Below are positions 22,801 to 37,800 of a stretch of DNA of 64,000 nt, piece by piece; position 1 is the first letter of the stretch; each line of letters starts with the position of its first letter. The notes under the pieces are model-generated. The model was not told the origin of the DNA, searched no databases, and was given only the letters and a program-made list of their open reading frames with translations. The position numbers and the translations under genes were made by a program. Where the stretch lies: assembly GCA_963971305.1 (NCBI GenBank), contig CAXARO010000133.1:1-64000 (forward strand), written 5' to 3'. The stretch is from Arcuatula senhousia. Lineage: Eukaryota; Mollusca; Bivalvia; Mytilida; Mytilidae.

Positions 22801-25800
22801 GTTGACTACGAGCCTCTAATTTATACTGTGTCAACTCCCCGAACTTATAGGACCAAAGCCTGGATACAAATTTGCTACACAACAGCTTAGCCTACATACA
22901 GAAATAAGTTTCAGACCGGCCGATCTATTGTGTCATATGTACCATGAAGGTGGGATAGAACCCTGTTGAATATACAAAGGTTTATTTTGACTACTACCTT
23001 CTAATTTATACTCTGTCAACTTCCCGAACTTATAGGACCAAAGCCTGAATGCAAATTTGCTAGACAACAGCATAGCCTACAGACAGAAATAAGTTTCAGA
23101 CCGGGCGATCTATTGTGTCATATGTATCATTAAGGTGGAATAGAACCCTGTTCAATCTGAAATGTACCAAGGTTTTGTTTGACTACGACCTTCTAATTTA
23201 TACTCTGTCAACTTCCCGAACTTATAGGGCTAAAGCCTAGATGCAAATTTGCTAGACAACAGCTTAGCCTATGGACAGAAATAAGTTTCAGACCGGCCCA
23301 TCTATTGTGTCATATGTATCGTTAAGGTGGAATGGAAACCTGTTCAATCTGAAATGTACCAAGGTTTTGTTTGACTACGACCTTCTAATTTATACTCTGT
23401 CAACTTCCCGAACTTATAGGGCTAAAGCCTAGATGCAAATTTGCTAGACAACAGCTTAGCCTATGGACAGAAATAAGTTTCAGACCGGCCGATCTATTGT
23501 GTCATATGTATCATTTAGGTGGAATAGAACCCTGTTGAATCTGAAATGTACCAAGGTTTTGGTTGACTCCGAGCCTCTGATTTATACTTTTAAAAACTCC
23601 CCGAACTTATAGGGCTAAAGCCTGGATGCAAATTTGCTAGACAACAGCTTAGCCTATGGACAGAAATAAGTTTCAGACCGGCCGATCTATTTTGTCATAT
23701 GTATCATTAAGGTGGAATAGAACCCTGTTCAATCTGAAACGTACCAAGGTTTTGTTTGACTACGACCTTCTAATTTATACTGTGTCAACTCTCCGAACTT
23801 ATAGGGCCAAAGACTAGATGCAAATTTGCTAGACAACAGCTTAGCGTATGGACAAAAATAAGTTTCAGACTGGCCGATCTATTTTGTCATATGTATCATT
23901 AAGGTGGAATAGAGCCCTGTTCAATCTGAAATGTACCAAGGTTTTGTTTGACTACGACCTTCTAATTTATACTCTGTCAACTCCCCGCATTTATAGGGCC
24001 AAAGTCTCCATACAAATTTGTTAGACAACAGCTTACCCTATGGACAGAAATAGGGTTCAGTGCGGTCGATCTATTGTGTGATATGTATCGTTATGATGGA
24101 ATGGAACCCTGTTCAATCTGAAATGTATCAAGGTTTTGGTTGACTACGAGCCTCTAATTTATACTGTGTCAACTCCCCGAACTTATAGGACCAAAGCCTG
24201 GATACAAATTTGCTACACAACAGCTTAGCCTACATACAGAAATAAGTTTCAGACCGGCCGATCTATTGTGTCATATGTACCATGAAGGTGGGATAGAACC
24301 CTGTTGAATCTGAAATGTACAAAGGTTTTGTTTGACTACGACCTTCTAATTTATAACTCTGTCAACTTCCCGAACTTATAGGACCAAAGCCTGAATGCAA
24401 ATTTGCTAGACAACAGCTTAGCCTACAGACAGAAATAAATTTCAGACCGGCCGATCTATTGTGTCATATGTATCATTAAGGTGGAATAGAACCCTGTTCA
24501 ATCTGAAAAGTACCAAGGTTTTGTTTGACTACGACCTCCTAATTTATACTGTGTCAACTCTCCGAACTTATAGGGCTAAAGCCTAGATGCCAATTTGCTA
24601 GACAACAGCTTAGCCTACAGACAGAAATAAGTTTCACACCGGCCGATCTATTGTGTCATATGTATCATTAAGGTGGAATAGAACCCTGTTCAATCTGAAA
24701 TGTACCAAGGTTTTGTTTGACTACGACCTTCTAATTTATACTGTGTCAACTCTCCAAACTTATAGGGCCAAAGCCTAGATGCAAATTTGCTAGACAACAG
24801 CTTAGCGTATGGACAGAAATAAGTTTCAGACTGGCCGATCTATTGTGTCATATGTATCATTAAGGTGGAATAGAACCCTGTTCAATCTGAAATGTACCAA
24901 GGTTTTGTTTGACTACGACCTTCTAATTTATACTCTGTCAACTCCCCGCATTTATAGGGCCAAAGCCTCCATACAAATTTGCTAGACAACAGCTTACCCA
25001 ATGGACAGAAATAGGGTTCAGTCCGGCCGATCTATTGTGTGATATGTATCGTTATGATGGAATGGAACCCTGTTCAATCTGAAATGTATCAAGGTTTTGG
25101 TTGACTACGAGCCTCTAATTTATACTGTGTCAACTCCCCGAACTTTTAGGACCAAAGCCTGGATACAAATTTGCTACACAACAGCTTAGCCTACATACAG
25201 AAATAAGTTTCAGACCGGCCGATCTATTGTGTCATATGTACCATGAAGGTGGGATAGAACCCTGTTGAATGTACAAAGGTTTATTTTGACTACTACCTTC
25301 TAATTTATACTCTGTCAACTTCCCGAACTTATAGGACCAAAGCCTGAATTCAAATTTGCTAGACAACAGCATAGCCTACAGACAGAAATAAGTTTCAGAC
25401 CGGGCGATCTATTGTGTCATATGTATCATTAAGGTGGAATAGAACCCTGTTCAATCTGAAATGTACCAAGGTTTTGTTTGACTACGACCTTCTAATTTAT
25501 ACTCTGTCAACTTCCCGAACTTATAGGGCTAAAGCCTAGATGCAAATTTGCTAGACAACAGCTTACCCTATGGACAGAAATAAGTTTCAGACCGGCCGAT
25601 CTATTGTGTCATATGTATCGTTAAGGTGGAATGGAAACCTGTTCAATCTGAAATGTACCAAGGTTTTGTTTGACTACGACCTTCTAATTTATACTCTGTC
25701 AACTTCCCGAACTTATAGGGCTAAAGCCTAGATGCAAATTTGCTAGACAACAGCTTAGCCTATGGACAGAAATAAGTTTCAGACCGGCCGATCTATTGTG

Positions 25801-28800
25801 TCATATGTATCATTTAGGTGGAATAGAACCCTGTCGAATCTGAAATGTACCAAGGTTTTGGTTGACTCCGAGCCTCTGATTTATACTTTTAAAAACTCCC
25901 CGAACTTATAGGGCTAAAGCCTGGACGCAAATTTGCTAGACAACAGCTTAGCCTATGGACAGAAATAAGTTTCAGACCGGCCGATCTATTTTGTCATATG
26001 TATCATTAAGGTGGAATAGAACCCTGTTCAATCTGAAACGTACCAAGGTTTTGTTTGACTACGACCTTCTAATTTATACTTTGTCAACTCTCCGAACTTA
26101 TAGGGCCAAAGACTAGATGCAAATTTGCTAGACAACAGCTTAGCGTATGGACAGAAATAAGTTTCAGACTGGCCGATCTATTGTGTCATATGTATCATTA
26201 AGGTGGAATAGAACCCTGTTCAATCTGAAATGTACCAAGGTTTTGTTTGACTACGACCTTCTAATTTATACTCTGTCAACTCCCCGCATTTATAGGGCCA
26301 AAACCTCCATACAAATTTGCAAGACAACAGCTTACCCTATGGACAGAAATAGGGTTCAGTCCGGCCGATCTATTGTGTGATATGTATCGTTATGATGGAA
26401 TGGAACCCTGTTCAATCTGAAATGTATCAAGGTTTTGGTTGACTACGAGCCTCTAATTTATACTGTGTCAACTCCCCGAACTTATAGGACCAAAGCCTGG
26501 ATACAAATTTGCTACACAACAGCTTAGCCTACATACAGAAATAAGTTTCAGACCGGCCGATCTATTGTGTCATATGTACCATGAAGGTGGGATAGAACCC
26601 TGTTGAATCTGAAATGTACAAAGGTTTTGTTTGACTACGACCTTCTAATTTATAACTCTGTCAACTTCCCGAACTTATAGGACCAAAGCCTGAATGCAAA
26701 TTTGCTAGACAACAGCTTAGCCTACAGACAGAAATAAATTTCAGACCGGCCGATCTATTGTGTCATATGTATCATTAAGGTGGAATAGAACCCTGTTCAA
26801 TCTGAAAAGTACCAAGGTTTTGTTTGACTACGACCTCCTAATTTATACTGTGTCAACTCTCCGAACTTATAGGGCTAAAGCCTAGATGCCAATTTGCTAG
26901 ACAACAGCTTAGCCTACAGACAGAAATAAGTTTCACACCGGCCGATCTATTGTGTCATATGTATCATTAAGGTGGAATAGAACCCTGTTCAATCTGAAAT
27001 GTACCAAGGTTTTGTTTGACTACGACCTTCTAATTTATACTGTGTCAACTCTCCAAACTTATAGGGCCAAATCCTAGATGCAAATTTGCTAGACAGCAGC
27101 TTAGCGTATGGACAGAAATAAGTTTCAGACTGGCCGATCTATTGTGTCATATGTATCATTAAGGTGGAATAGAACCCTGTTCAATCTGAAATGTACCAAG
27201 GTTTTGTTTGACTACGACCTTCTAATTTATACTGTGTCAACTCTCCAAACTTATAGGGCCAAAGCCTAGATGCAAATTTGCTAGACAACAGCTTAGCGTA
27301 TGGACAGAAATAAGTTTCAGACTGGCCGATCTACTTTGTCATATGTATCATTAAGGTGGAATAGAACCCTGTTCAATCTGAAACGTACCAAGGTTTTGTT
27401 TGACTACGACCTTCTAATTTATACTGTGTCAACTCTCCGAACTTATAGGGCCAAAGACTAGATGCAAATTTGCTAGACAACAGCTTAGCGTATGGACAGA
27501 AATAAGTTTCAGACTGGCCGATCTATTGTGTCATATGTATCATTAAGGTGGAATAGAACCCTGTTCAATCTGAAATGTACCAAGGTTTTGTTTGACTACG
27601 ACCTTCTAATTTATACTCTGTCAACTCCCCGCATTTATAGGGCCAAAGCCTCCATACAAATTTGCAAGACAACAGCTTACCCTATGGACAGAAATAGGGT
27701 TCAGTCCGGCCGATCTATTGTGTGATATGTATCGTTATGATGGAATGGAACCCTGTTCAATCTGAAATGTATCAAGGTTTTGGTTGACTACGAGCCTCTA
27801 ATTTATACTGTGTCAACTCCCCGAACTTATAGGACCAAAGCCTGGATACAAATTTGCTACACAACAGCTTAGCCTACATACAGAAATAAGTTTCAGACCG
27901 GCCGATCTATTGTGTCATATGTACCATGAAGGTGGGATAGAACCCTGTTGAATCTGAAATGTACAAAGGTTTTGTTTGACTACGACCTTCTAATTTATAA
28001 CTCTGTCAACTTCCCGAACTTATAGGACCAAAGCCTGAATGCAAATTTGCTAGACAACAGCTTAGCCTACAGACAGAAATAAATTTCAGACCGGCCGATC
28101 TATTGTGTCATATGTATCATTAAGGTGGAATAGAACCCTGTTCAATCTGAAAAGTACCAAGGTTTTGTTTGACTACGACCTCCTAATTTATACTGTGTCA
28201 ACTCTCCGAACTTATAGGGCTAAAGCCTAGATGCCAATTTGCTAGACAACAGCTTAGCCTACAGACAGAAATAAGTTTCACACCGGCCGATCTATTGTGT
28301 CATATGTATCATTAAGGTGGAATAGAACCCTGTTCAATCTGAAATGTACCAAGGTTTTGTTTGACTACGACCTTCTAATTTATACTGTGTCAACTCTCCA
28401 AACTTATAGGGCCAAAGCCTAGATGCAAATTTGCTAGACAACAGCTTAGCGTATGGACAGAAATAAGTTTCAGACTGGCCGATCTATTGTGTCATATGTA
28501 TCATTAAGGTGGAATAGAACCCTGTTCAATCTGAAATGTACCAAGGTTTTGTTTGACTACGACCTTCTAATTTATACTCTGTCAACTCCCCGCATTTATA
28601 GGGCCAAAGCCTACATACAAATTTGCTAGACAACAGCTTACCCTATGGACAGAAATAGGGTTCAGTCCGGCCGATCTATTGTGTGATATGTATCGTTATG
28701 ATGGAATGGAACCCTGTTCAATCTGAAATGTATCAAGGTTTTGGTTAAATACGAGCCTCTAATTTATACTGTGTCAACTCCCCGAACTTATAGGACCAAA

Positions 28801-31800
28801 GCCTGGATACAAATTTGCTACACAACAGCTTAGCCTACATACAGAAATAAGTTTCAGACCGGCCGATCTATTGTGTCATATGTACCATGAAGGTGGGATA
28901 GAACCCTGTTGAATGTACAAAGGTTTATTTTGACTACTACCTTCTAATTTATACTCTGTCAACTTCCCGAACTTATAGGACCAAAGCCTGAATGCAAATT
29001 TGCTAGACAACAGCATAGCCTACAGACAGAAATAAGTATCAGACCGGCCGATCTATTGTGTCATATGTATCATTAAGGTGGAATAGAACCCTGTTCAATC
29101 TGAAATGTACCAAGGTTTTGTTTGACTACGACCTTCTAATTTATACTCTGTCAACTTCCCGAACTTATAGGGCTAAAGCCTAGATGCAAATTTGCTAGAC
29201 AACAGCTTACCCTATGGACAGAAATAAGTTTCAGACCGGCCGATCTATTGTGTCATATGTATCGTTAAGGTGGAATGGAAACCTGTTCAATCTGAAATGT
29301 ACCAAGGTTTTGTTTGACTACGACCTTCTAATTTATACTCTGTCAACTCCCCGCATTTATAGGGCCAAAGTCTCCATACAAATTTGTTAGACAACAGCTT
29401 ACCCTATGGACAGAAATAGGGTTCAGTGCGGTCGATCTATTGTGTGATATGTATCGTTATGATGGAATGGAACCCTGTTCAATCTGAAATGTATCAAGGT
29501 TTTGGTTGACTACGAGCCTCTAATTTATACTGTGTCAACTCCCCGAACTTATAGGACCAAAGCCTGGATACAAATTTGCTACACAACAGCTTAGCCTACA
29601 TACAGAAATAAGTTTCAGACCGGCCGATCTATTGTGTCATATGTACCATGAACGTGGGATAGAACCCTGTTGAATCTGAAATGTACAAAGGTTTTGTTTG
29701 ACTACGACCTTCTAATTTATAACTCTGTCAACTTCCCGAACTTATAGGACCAAAGCCTGAATGCAAATTTGCTAGACAACAGCTTAGCCTACAGACAGAA
29801 ATAAATTTCAGACCGGCCGATCTATTGTGTCATATGTATCATTAAGGTGGAATAGAACCCTGTTCAATCTGAAAAGTACCAAGGTTTTGTTTGACTACGA
29901 CCTCCTAATTTATACTGTGTCAACTCTCCGAACTTATAGGGCTAAAGCCTAGATGCCAATTTGCTAGACAACAGCTTAGCCTACAGACAGAAATAAGTTT
30001 CACACCGGCCGATCTATTGTGTCATATGTATCATTAAGGTGGAATAGAACCCTGTTCAATCTGAAATGTACCAAGGTTTTGTTTGACTACGACCTTCTAA
30101 TTTATACTGTGTCAACTCTCCAAACTTATAGGGCCAAAGCCTAGATGCAAATTTGCTAGACAACAGCTTAGCGTATGGACAGAAATAACTGGCCGATCTA
30201 TTGTGTCATATGTATCATTAAGGTGGAATAGAACCCTGTTCAATCTGAAAGGTACCAAGGTTTTGTTTGACTACGACCTTCTAATTTATACTCTGTCAAC
30301 TCCCCGCATTTATAGGGCCAAAGCCTCCATACAAATTTGCTAGACAACAGCTTACCCTATGGACAGAAATAGGGTTCAGTCCGGCCGATCTATTGTGTGA
30401 TATGTATCGTTATGATGGAATGGAACCCTGTTCAATCTGAAATGTATCAAGGTTTTGGTTGACTACGAGCCTCTAATTTATACTGTGTCAACTCCCCGAA
30501 CTTATAGGACCAAAGCCTGGATACAAATTTGCTCCACAACAGCTTAGCCTACATACAGAAATAAGTTTCAGACCGGCCGATCTATTGTGTCATATGTACC
30601 ATGAAGGTGGGATAGAACCCTGTTGAATATACAAAGGTTTATTTTGACTACTACCTTCTAATTTATACTCTGTCAACTTCCCGAACTTATAGGACCAAAG
30701 CCTGAATGCAAATTTGCTAGACAACAGCATAGCCTACAGACAGAAATAAGTTTCAGACCGGGCGATCTATTGTGTCATATGTATCATTAAGGTGGAATAG
30801 AACCCTGTTCAATCTGAAATGTACCAAGGTTTTGTTTGACTACGACCTTCTAATTTATACTCTGTCAACTTCCCGAACTTATAGGGCTAAAGCCTAGATG
30901 CAAATTTGCTAGACAACAGCTTAGCCTATGGACAGAAATAAGTTTCAGACCGGCCCATCTATTGTGTCATATGTATCGTTAAGGTGGAATGGAAACCTGT
31001 TCAATCTGAAATGTACCAAGGTTTTGTTTGACTACGACCTTCTAATTTATACTCTGTCAACTTCCCGAACTTATAGGGCTAAAGCCTAGATGCAAATTTG
31101 CTAGACAACAGCTTAGCCTATGGACAGAAATAAGTTTCAGACCGGCCGATCTATTGTGTCATATGTATCATTTAGGTGGAATAGAACCCTGTTGAATCTG
31201 AAATGTACCAAGGTTTTGGTTGACTCCGAGCCTCTGATTTATACTTTTAAAAACTCCCCGAACTTATAGGGCTAAAGCCTGGATGCAAATTTGCTAGACA
31301 ACAGCTTAGCCTATGGACAGAAATAAGTTTCAGACCGGCCGATCTATTTTGTCATATGTATCATTAAGGTGGAATAGAACCCTGTTCAATCTGAAACGTA
31401 CCAAGGTTTTGTTTGACTACGACCTTCTAATTTATACTGTGTCAACTCTCCGAACTTATAGGGCCAAAGACTAGATGCAAATTTGCTAGACAACAGCTTA
31501 GCGTATGGACAGAAATAAGTTTCAGACTGGCCGATCTATTTTGTCATATGTATCATTAAGGTGGAATAGAACCCTGTTCAATCTGAAATGTACCAAGGTT
31601 TTGTTTGACTACGACCTTCTAATTTATACTCTGTCAACTCCCCGCATTTATAGGGCCAAAGTCTCCATACAAATTTGTTAGACAACAGCTTACCCTATGG
31701 ACAGAAATAGGGTTCAGTGCGGTCGATCTATTGTGTGATATGTATCGTTATGATGGAATGGAACCCTGTTCAATCTGAAATGTATCAAGGTTTTGGTTGA

Positions 31801-34800
31801 CTACGAGCCTCTAATTTATACTGTGTCAACTCCCCGAACTTATAGGACCAAAGCCTGGATACAAATTTGCTACACAACAGCTTAGCCTACATACAGAAAT
31901 AAGTTTCAGACCGGCCGATCTATTGTGTCATATGTACCATGAAGGTGGGATAGAACCCTGTTGAATCTGAAATGTACAAAGGTTTTGTTTGACTACGACC
32001 TTCTAATTTATAACTCTGTCAACTTCCCGAACTTATAGGACCAAAGCCTGAATGCAAATTTGCTAGACAACAGCTTAGCCTACAGACAGAAATAAATTTC
32101 AGACCGGCCGATCTATTGTGTCATATGTATCATTAAGGTGGAATAGAACCCTGTTCAATCTGAAAAGTACCAAGGTTTTGTTTGACTACGACCTCCTAAT
32201 TTATACTGTGTCAACTCTCCGAACTTATAGGGCTAAAGCCTAGATGCCAATTTGCTAGACAACAGCTTAGCCTACAGACAGAAATAAGTTTCACACCGGC
32301 CGATCTATTGTGTCATATGTATCATTAAGGTGGAATAGAACCCTGTTCAATCTGAAATGTACCAAGGTTTTGTTTGACTACGACCTTCTAATTTATACTG
32401 TGTCAACTCTCCAAACTTATAGGGCCAAAGCCTAGATGCAAATTTGCTAGACAACAGCTTAGCGTATGGACAGAAATAAGTTTCAGACTGGCCGATCTAT
32501 TGTGTCATATGTATCATTAAGGTGGAATAGAACCCTGTTCAATCTGAAATGTACCAAGGTTTTGTTTGACTACGACCTTCTAATTTATACTCTGTCAATT
32601 CCCCGCATTTATAGGGCCAAAGCCTCCATACAAATTTGCTAGACAACAGCTTACCCAATGGACAGAAATAGGGTTCAGTCCGGCCGATCTATTGTGTGAT
32701 ATGTATCGTTATGATGGAATGGAACCCTGTTCAATCTGAAATGTATCAAGGTTTTGGTTGACTACGAGCCTCTAATTTATACTGTGTCAACTCCCCGAAC
32801 TTATAGGACCAAAGCCTGGATACAAATTTGCTACACAACAGCTTAGCCTACATACAGAAATAAGTTTCAGACCGGCCGATCTATTGTGTCATATGTACCA
32901 TGAAGGTGGGATAGAACCCTGTTGAATGTACAAAGGTTTATTTTGACTACTACCTTCTAATTTATACTCTGTCAACTTCCCGAACTTATAGGACCAAAGC
33001 CTGAATGCAAATTTGCTAGACAACAGCATAGCCTACAGACAGAAATAAGTTTCAGACCGGGCGATCTATTGTGTCATATGTATCATTAAGGTGGAATAGA
33101 ACCCTGTTCAATCTGAAATGTACCAAGGTTTTGTTTGACTACGACCTTCTAATTTATACTCTGTCAACTTCCCGAACTTATAGGGCTAAAGCCTAGATGC
33201 AAATTTGCTAGACAACAGCTTACCCTATGGACAGAAATAAGTTTCAGACCGGCCGATCTATTGTGTCATATGTATCGTTAAGGTGGAATGGAAACCTGTT
33301 CAATCTGAAATGTACCAAGGTTTTGTTTGACTACGACCTTCTAATTTATACTCTGTCAACTTCCCGAACTTATAGGGCTAAAGCCTAGATGCAAATTTGC
33401 TAGACAACAGCTTAGCCTATGGACAGAAATAAGTTTCAGACCGGCCGATCTATTGTGTCATATGTATCATTTAGGTGGAATAGAACCCTGTTGAATCTGA
33501 AATGTACCAAGGTTTTGGTTGACTCCGAGCCTCTGATTTATACTTTTAAAAACTCCCCGAACTTATAGGGCTAAAGCCTGGACGCAAATTTGCTAGACAA
33601 CAGCTTAGCCTATGGACAGAAATAAGTTTCAGACCGGCCGATCTATTTTGTCATATGTATCATTAAGGTGGAATAGAACCCTGTTCAATCTGAAACGTAC
33701 CAAGGTTTTGTTTGACTACGACCTTCTAATTTATACTGTGTCAACTCTCCGAACTTATAGGGCCAAAGACTAGATGCAAATTTGCTAGACAACAGCTTAG
33801 CGTATGGACAGAAATAAGTTTCAGACTGGCCGATCTATTGTGTCATATGTATCATTAAGGTGGAATAGAACCCTGTTCAATCTGAAATGTACCAAGGTTT
33901 TGTTTGACTACGACCTTCTAATTTATACTCTGTCAACTTCCCGAACTTATAGGGCTAAAGCCTAGATGCAAATTTGCTAGACAACAGCTTAGCCTATGGA
34001 CAGAAATAAGTTTCAGACCGGCCGATCTATTGTGTCATATGTATCGTTAAGGTGGAATGGAAACCTGTTCAATCTGAAATGTACCAAGGTTTTGTTTGAC
34101 TACGACCTTCTAATTTATACTCTGTCAACTTCCCGAACTTATAGGGCTAAAGCCTAGATGCAAATTTGCTAGACAACAGCTTAGCCTATGGACAGAAATA
34201 AGTTTCAGACCGGCCGATCTATTGTGTCATATGTATCATTTAGGTGGAATAGAACCCTGTTGAATCTGAAATGTACCAAGGTTTTGGTTGACTCCGAGCC
34301 TCTGATTTATACTTTTAAAAACTCCCCGAACTTATAGGGCTAAAGCCTGGATGCAAATTTGCTAGACAACAGCTTAGCCTATGGACAGAAATAAGTTTCA
34401 GACCGGCCGATCTATTTTGTCATATGTATCATTAAGGTGGAATAGAACCCTGTTCAATCTGAAATGTACCAAGGTTTTGTTTGACTACGACCTTCTAATT
34501 TATACTGTGTCAACTCTCCGAACTTATAGGGCCAAAGACTAGATGCAAATTTGCTAGACAACAGCTTAGCGTATGGACAGAAATAAGTTTCAGACTGGCC
34601 GATCTATTTTGTCATATGTATCATTAAGGTGGAATAGAACCCTGTTCAATCTGAAATGTACCAAGGTTTTGTTTGACTACGACCTTCTAATTTATACTCT
34701 GTCAACTCCCCGCATTTATAGGGCCAAAGTCTCCATACAAATTTGTTAGACAACAGCTTACCCTATGGACAGAAATAGGGTTCAGTGCGGTCGATCTATT

Positions 34801-37800
34801 GTGTGATATGTATCGTTATGATGGAATGGAACCCTGTTCAATCTGAAATGTATCAAGGTTTTGGTTGACTACGAGCCTCTAATTTATACTGTGTCAACTC
34901 CCCGAACTTATAGGACCAAAGCCTGGATACAAATTTGCTACACAACAGCTTAGCCTACATACAGAAATAAGTTTCAGACCGGCCGATCTATTGTGTCATA
35001 TGTACCATGAAGGTGGGATAGAACCCTGTTGAATCTGAAATGTACAAAGGTTTTGTTTGACTACGACCTTCTAATTTATAACTCTGTCAACTTCCCGAAC
35101 TTATAGGACCAAAGCCTGAATGCAAATTTGCTAGACAACAGCTTAGCCTACAGACAGAAATAAATTTCAGACCGGCCGATCTATTGTGTCATATGTATCA
35201 TTAAGGTGGAATAGAACCCTGTTCAATCTGAAAAGTACCAAGGTTTTGTTTGACTACGACCTCCTAATTTATACTGTGTCAACTCTCCGAACTTATAGGG
35301 CTAAAGCCTAGATGCCAATTTGCTAGACAACAGCTTAGCCTACAGACAGAAATAAGTTTCACACCGGCCGATCTATTGTGTCATATGTATCATTAAGGTG
35401 GAATAGAACCCTGTTCAATCTGAAATGTACCAAGGTTTTGTTTGACTACGACCTTCTAATTTATACTGTGTCAACTCTCCAAACTTATAGGGCCAAAGCC
35501 TAGATGCAAATTTGCTAGACAACAGCTTAGCGTATGGACAGAAATAAGTTTCAGACTGGCCGATCTATTGTGTCATATGTATCATTAAGGTGGAATAGAA
35601 CCCTGTTCAATCTGAAATGTACCAAGGTTTTGTTTGACTACGACCTTCTAATTTATACTCTGTCAACTCCCCGCATTTATAGGGCCAAAGCCTCCATACA
35701 AATTTGCTAGACAACAGCTTACCCAATGGACAGAAATAGGGTTCAGTCCGGCCGATCTATTGTGTGATATGTATCGTTATGATGGAATGGAACCCTGTTC
35801 AATCTGAAATGTATCAAGGTTTTGGTTGACTACGAGCCTCTAATTTATACTGTGTCAACTCCCCGAACTTATAGGACCAAAGCCTGGATACAAATTTGCT
35901 ACACAACAGCTTAGCCTACATACAGAAATAAGTTTCAGACCGGCCGATCTATTGTGTCATATGTACCATGAAGGTGGGATAGAACCCTGTTGAATGTACA
36001 AAGGTTTATTTTGACTACTACCTTCTAATTTATACTCTGTCAACTTCCCGAACTTATAGGACCAAAGCCTGAATGCAAATTTGCTAGACAACAGCATAGC
36101 CTACAGACAGAAATAAGTTTCAGACCGGGCGATCTATTGTGTCATATGTATCATTAAGGTGGAATAGAACCCTGTTCAATCTGAAATGTACCAAGGTTTT
36201 GTTTGACTACGACCTTCTAATTTATACTCTGTCAACTTCCCGAACTTATAGGGCTAAAGCCTAGATGCAAATTTGCTAGACAACAGCTTACCCTATGGAC
36301 AGAAATAAGTTTCAGACCGGCCGATCTATTGTGTCATATGTATCGTTAAGGTGGAATGGAAACCTGTTCAATCTGAAATTTACCAAGGTTTTGTTTGACT
36401 ACGACCTTCTAATTTATACTCTGTCAACTTCCCGAACTTATAGGGCTAAAGCCTAGATGCAAATTTGCTAGACAACAGCTTAGCCTATGGACAGAAATAA
36501 GTTTCAGACCGGCCGATCTATTGTGTCATATGTATCATTTAGGTGGAATAGAACCCTGTTGAATCTGAAATGTACCAAGGTTTTGGTTGACTCCGAGCCT
36601 CTGATTTATACTTTTAAAAACTCCCCGAACTTATAGGGCTAAAGCCTGGACGCAAATTTGCTAGACAACAGCTTAGCCTATGGACAGAAATAAGTTTCAG
36701 ACCGGCCGATCTATTTTGTCATATGTATCATTAAGGTGGAATAGAACCCTGTTCAATCTGAAACGTACCAAGGTTTTGTTTGACTACGACCTTCTAATTT
36801 ATACTGTGTCAACTCTCCGAACTTATAGGGCCAAAGACTAGATGCAAATTTGCTAGACAACAGCTTAACGTATGGACAGAAATAAGTTTCAGACTGGCCG
36901 ATCTATTGTGTCATATGTATCATTAAGGTGGAATAGAACCCTGTTCAATCTGAAATGTACCAAGGTTTTGTTTGACTACGACCTTCTAATTTATACTCTG
37001 TCAACTTCCCGAACTTATAGGGTTAAAGCCTAGATGCAAATTTGTTAGACAACAGCTTACCCTATGGACAGAAATAGGGTTCAGTGCGGTCGATCTATTG
37101 TGTGATATGTATTGTTATGATGGAATGGAACCCTGTTCAATCTGAAATGTATCAAGGTTTTTGGTTGACTACGAGCCTCTAATTTATACTGTGTCAACTC
37201 CCCGAACTTATAGGACCAAAGCCTGGATACAAATTTGCTACACAACAGCTTAGCCTACATACAGAAATAAGTTTCAGACCGGCCGATCTATTGTGTCATA
37301 TGTACCATGAAGGTGGGATAGAACCCTGTTGAATCTGAAATGTACAAAGGTTTTGTTTGACTACGACCTTCTAATTTATAACTCTGTCAACTTCCCGAAC
37401 TTATAGGACCAAAGCCTGAATGCAAATTTGCTAGACAACAGCTTAGCCTACAGACAGAAATAAGTTTCAGACCGGCCGATCTATTGTTTCATATGTATCA
37501 TTAAGGTGGAATAGAACCCTGTTCAATCTGACAAGTACCAAGGTTTTGTTTGACTACGACCTCCTAATTTATACTGTGTCAACTCCCCGAACTTATAGGG
37601 CTAAAGCCTAGATGCCAATTTGCTAGACAACAGCTTAGCCTACAGACAGAAATAAGTTTCACACCGGCCGATCTATTGTGTCATATGTATCATTAAGGTG
37701 GAATAGAACCCTGTTCAATCTGAAATGTACCAAGGTTTTGTTTGACTTCGACCTTCTAATTTATACTGTGTCAACTCTCCAAACTTATAGGGCCAAAGCC

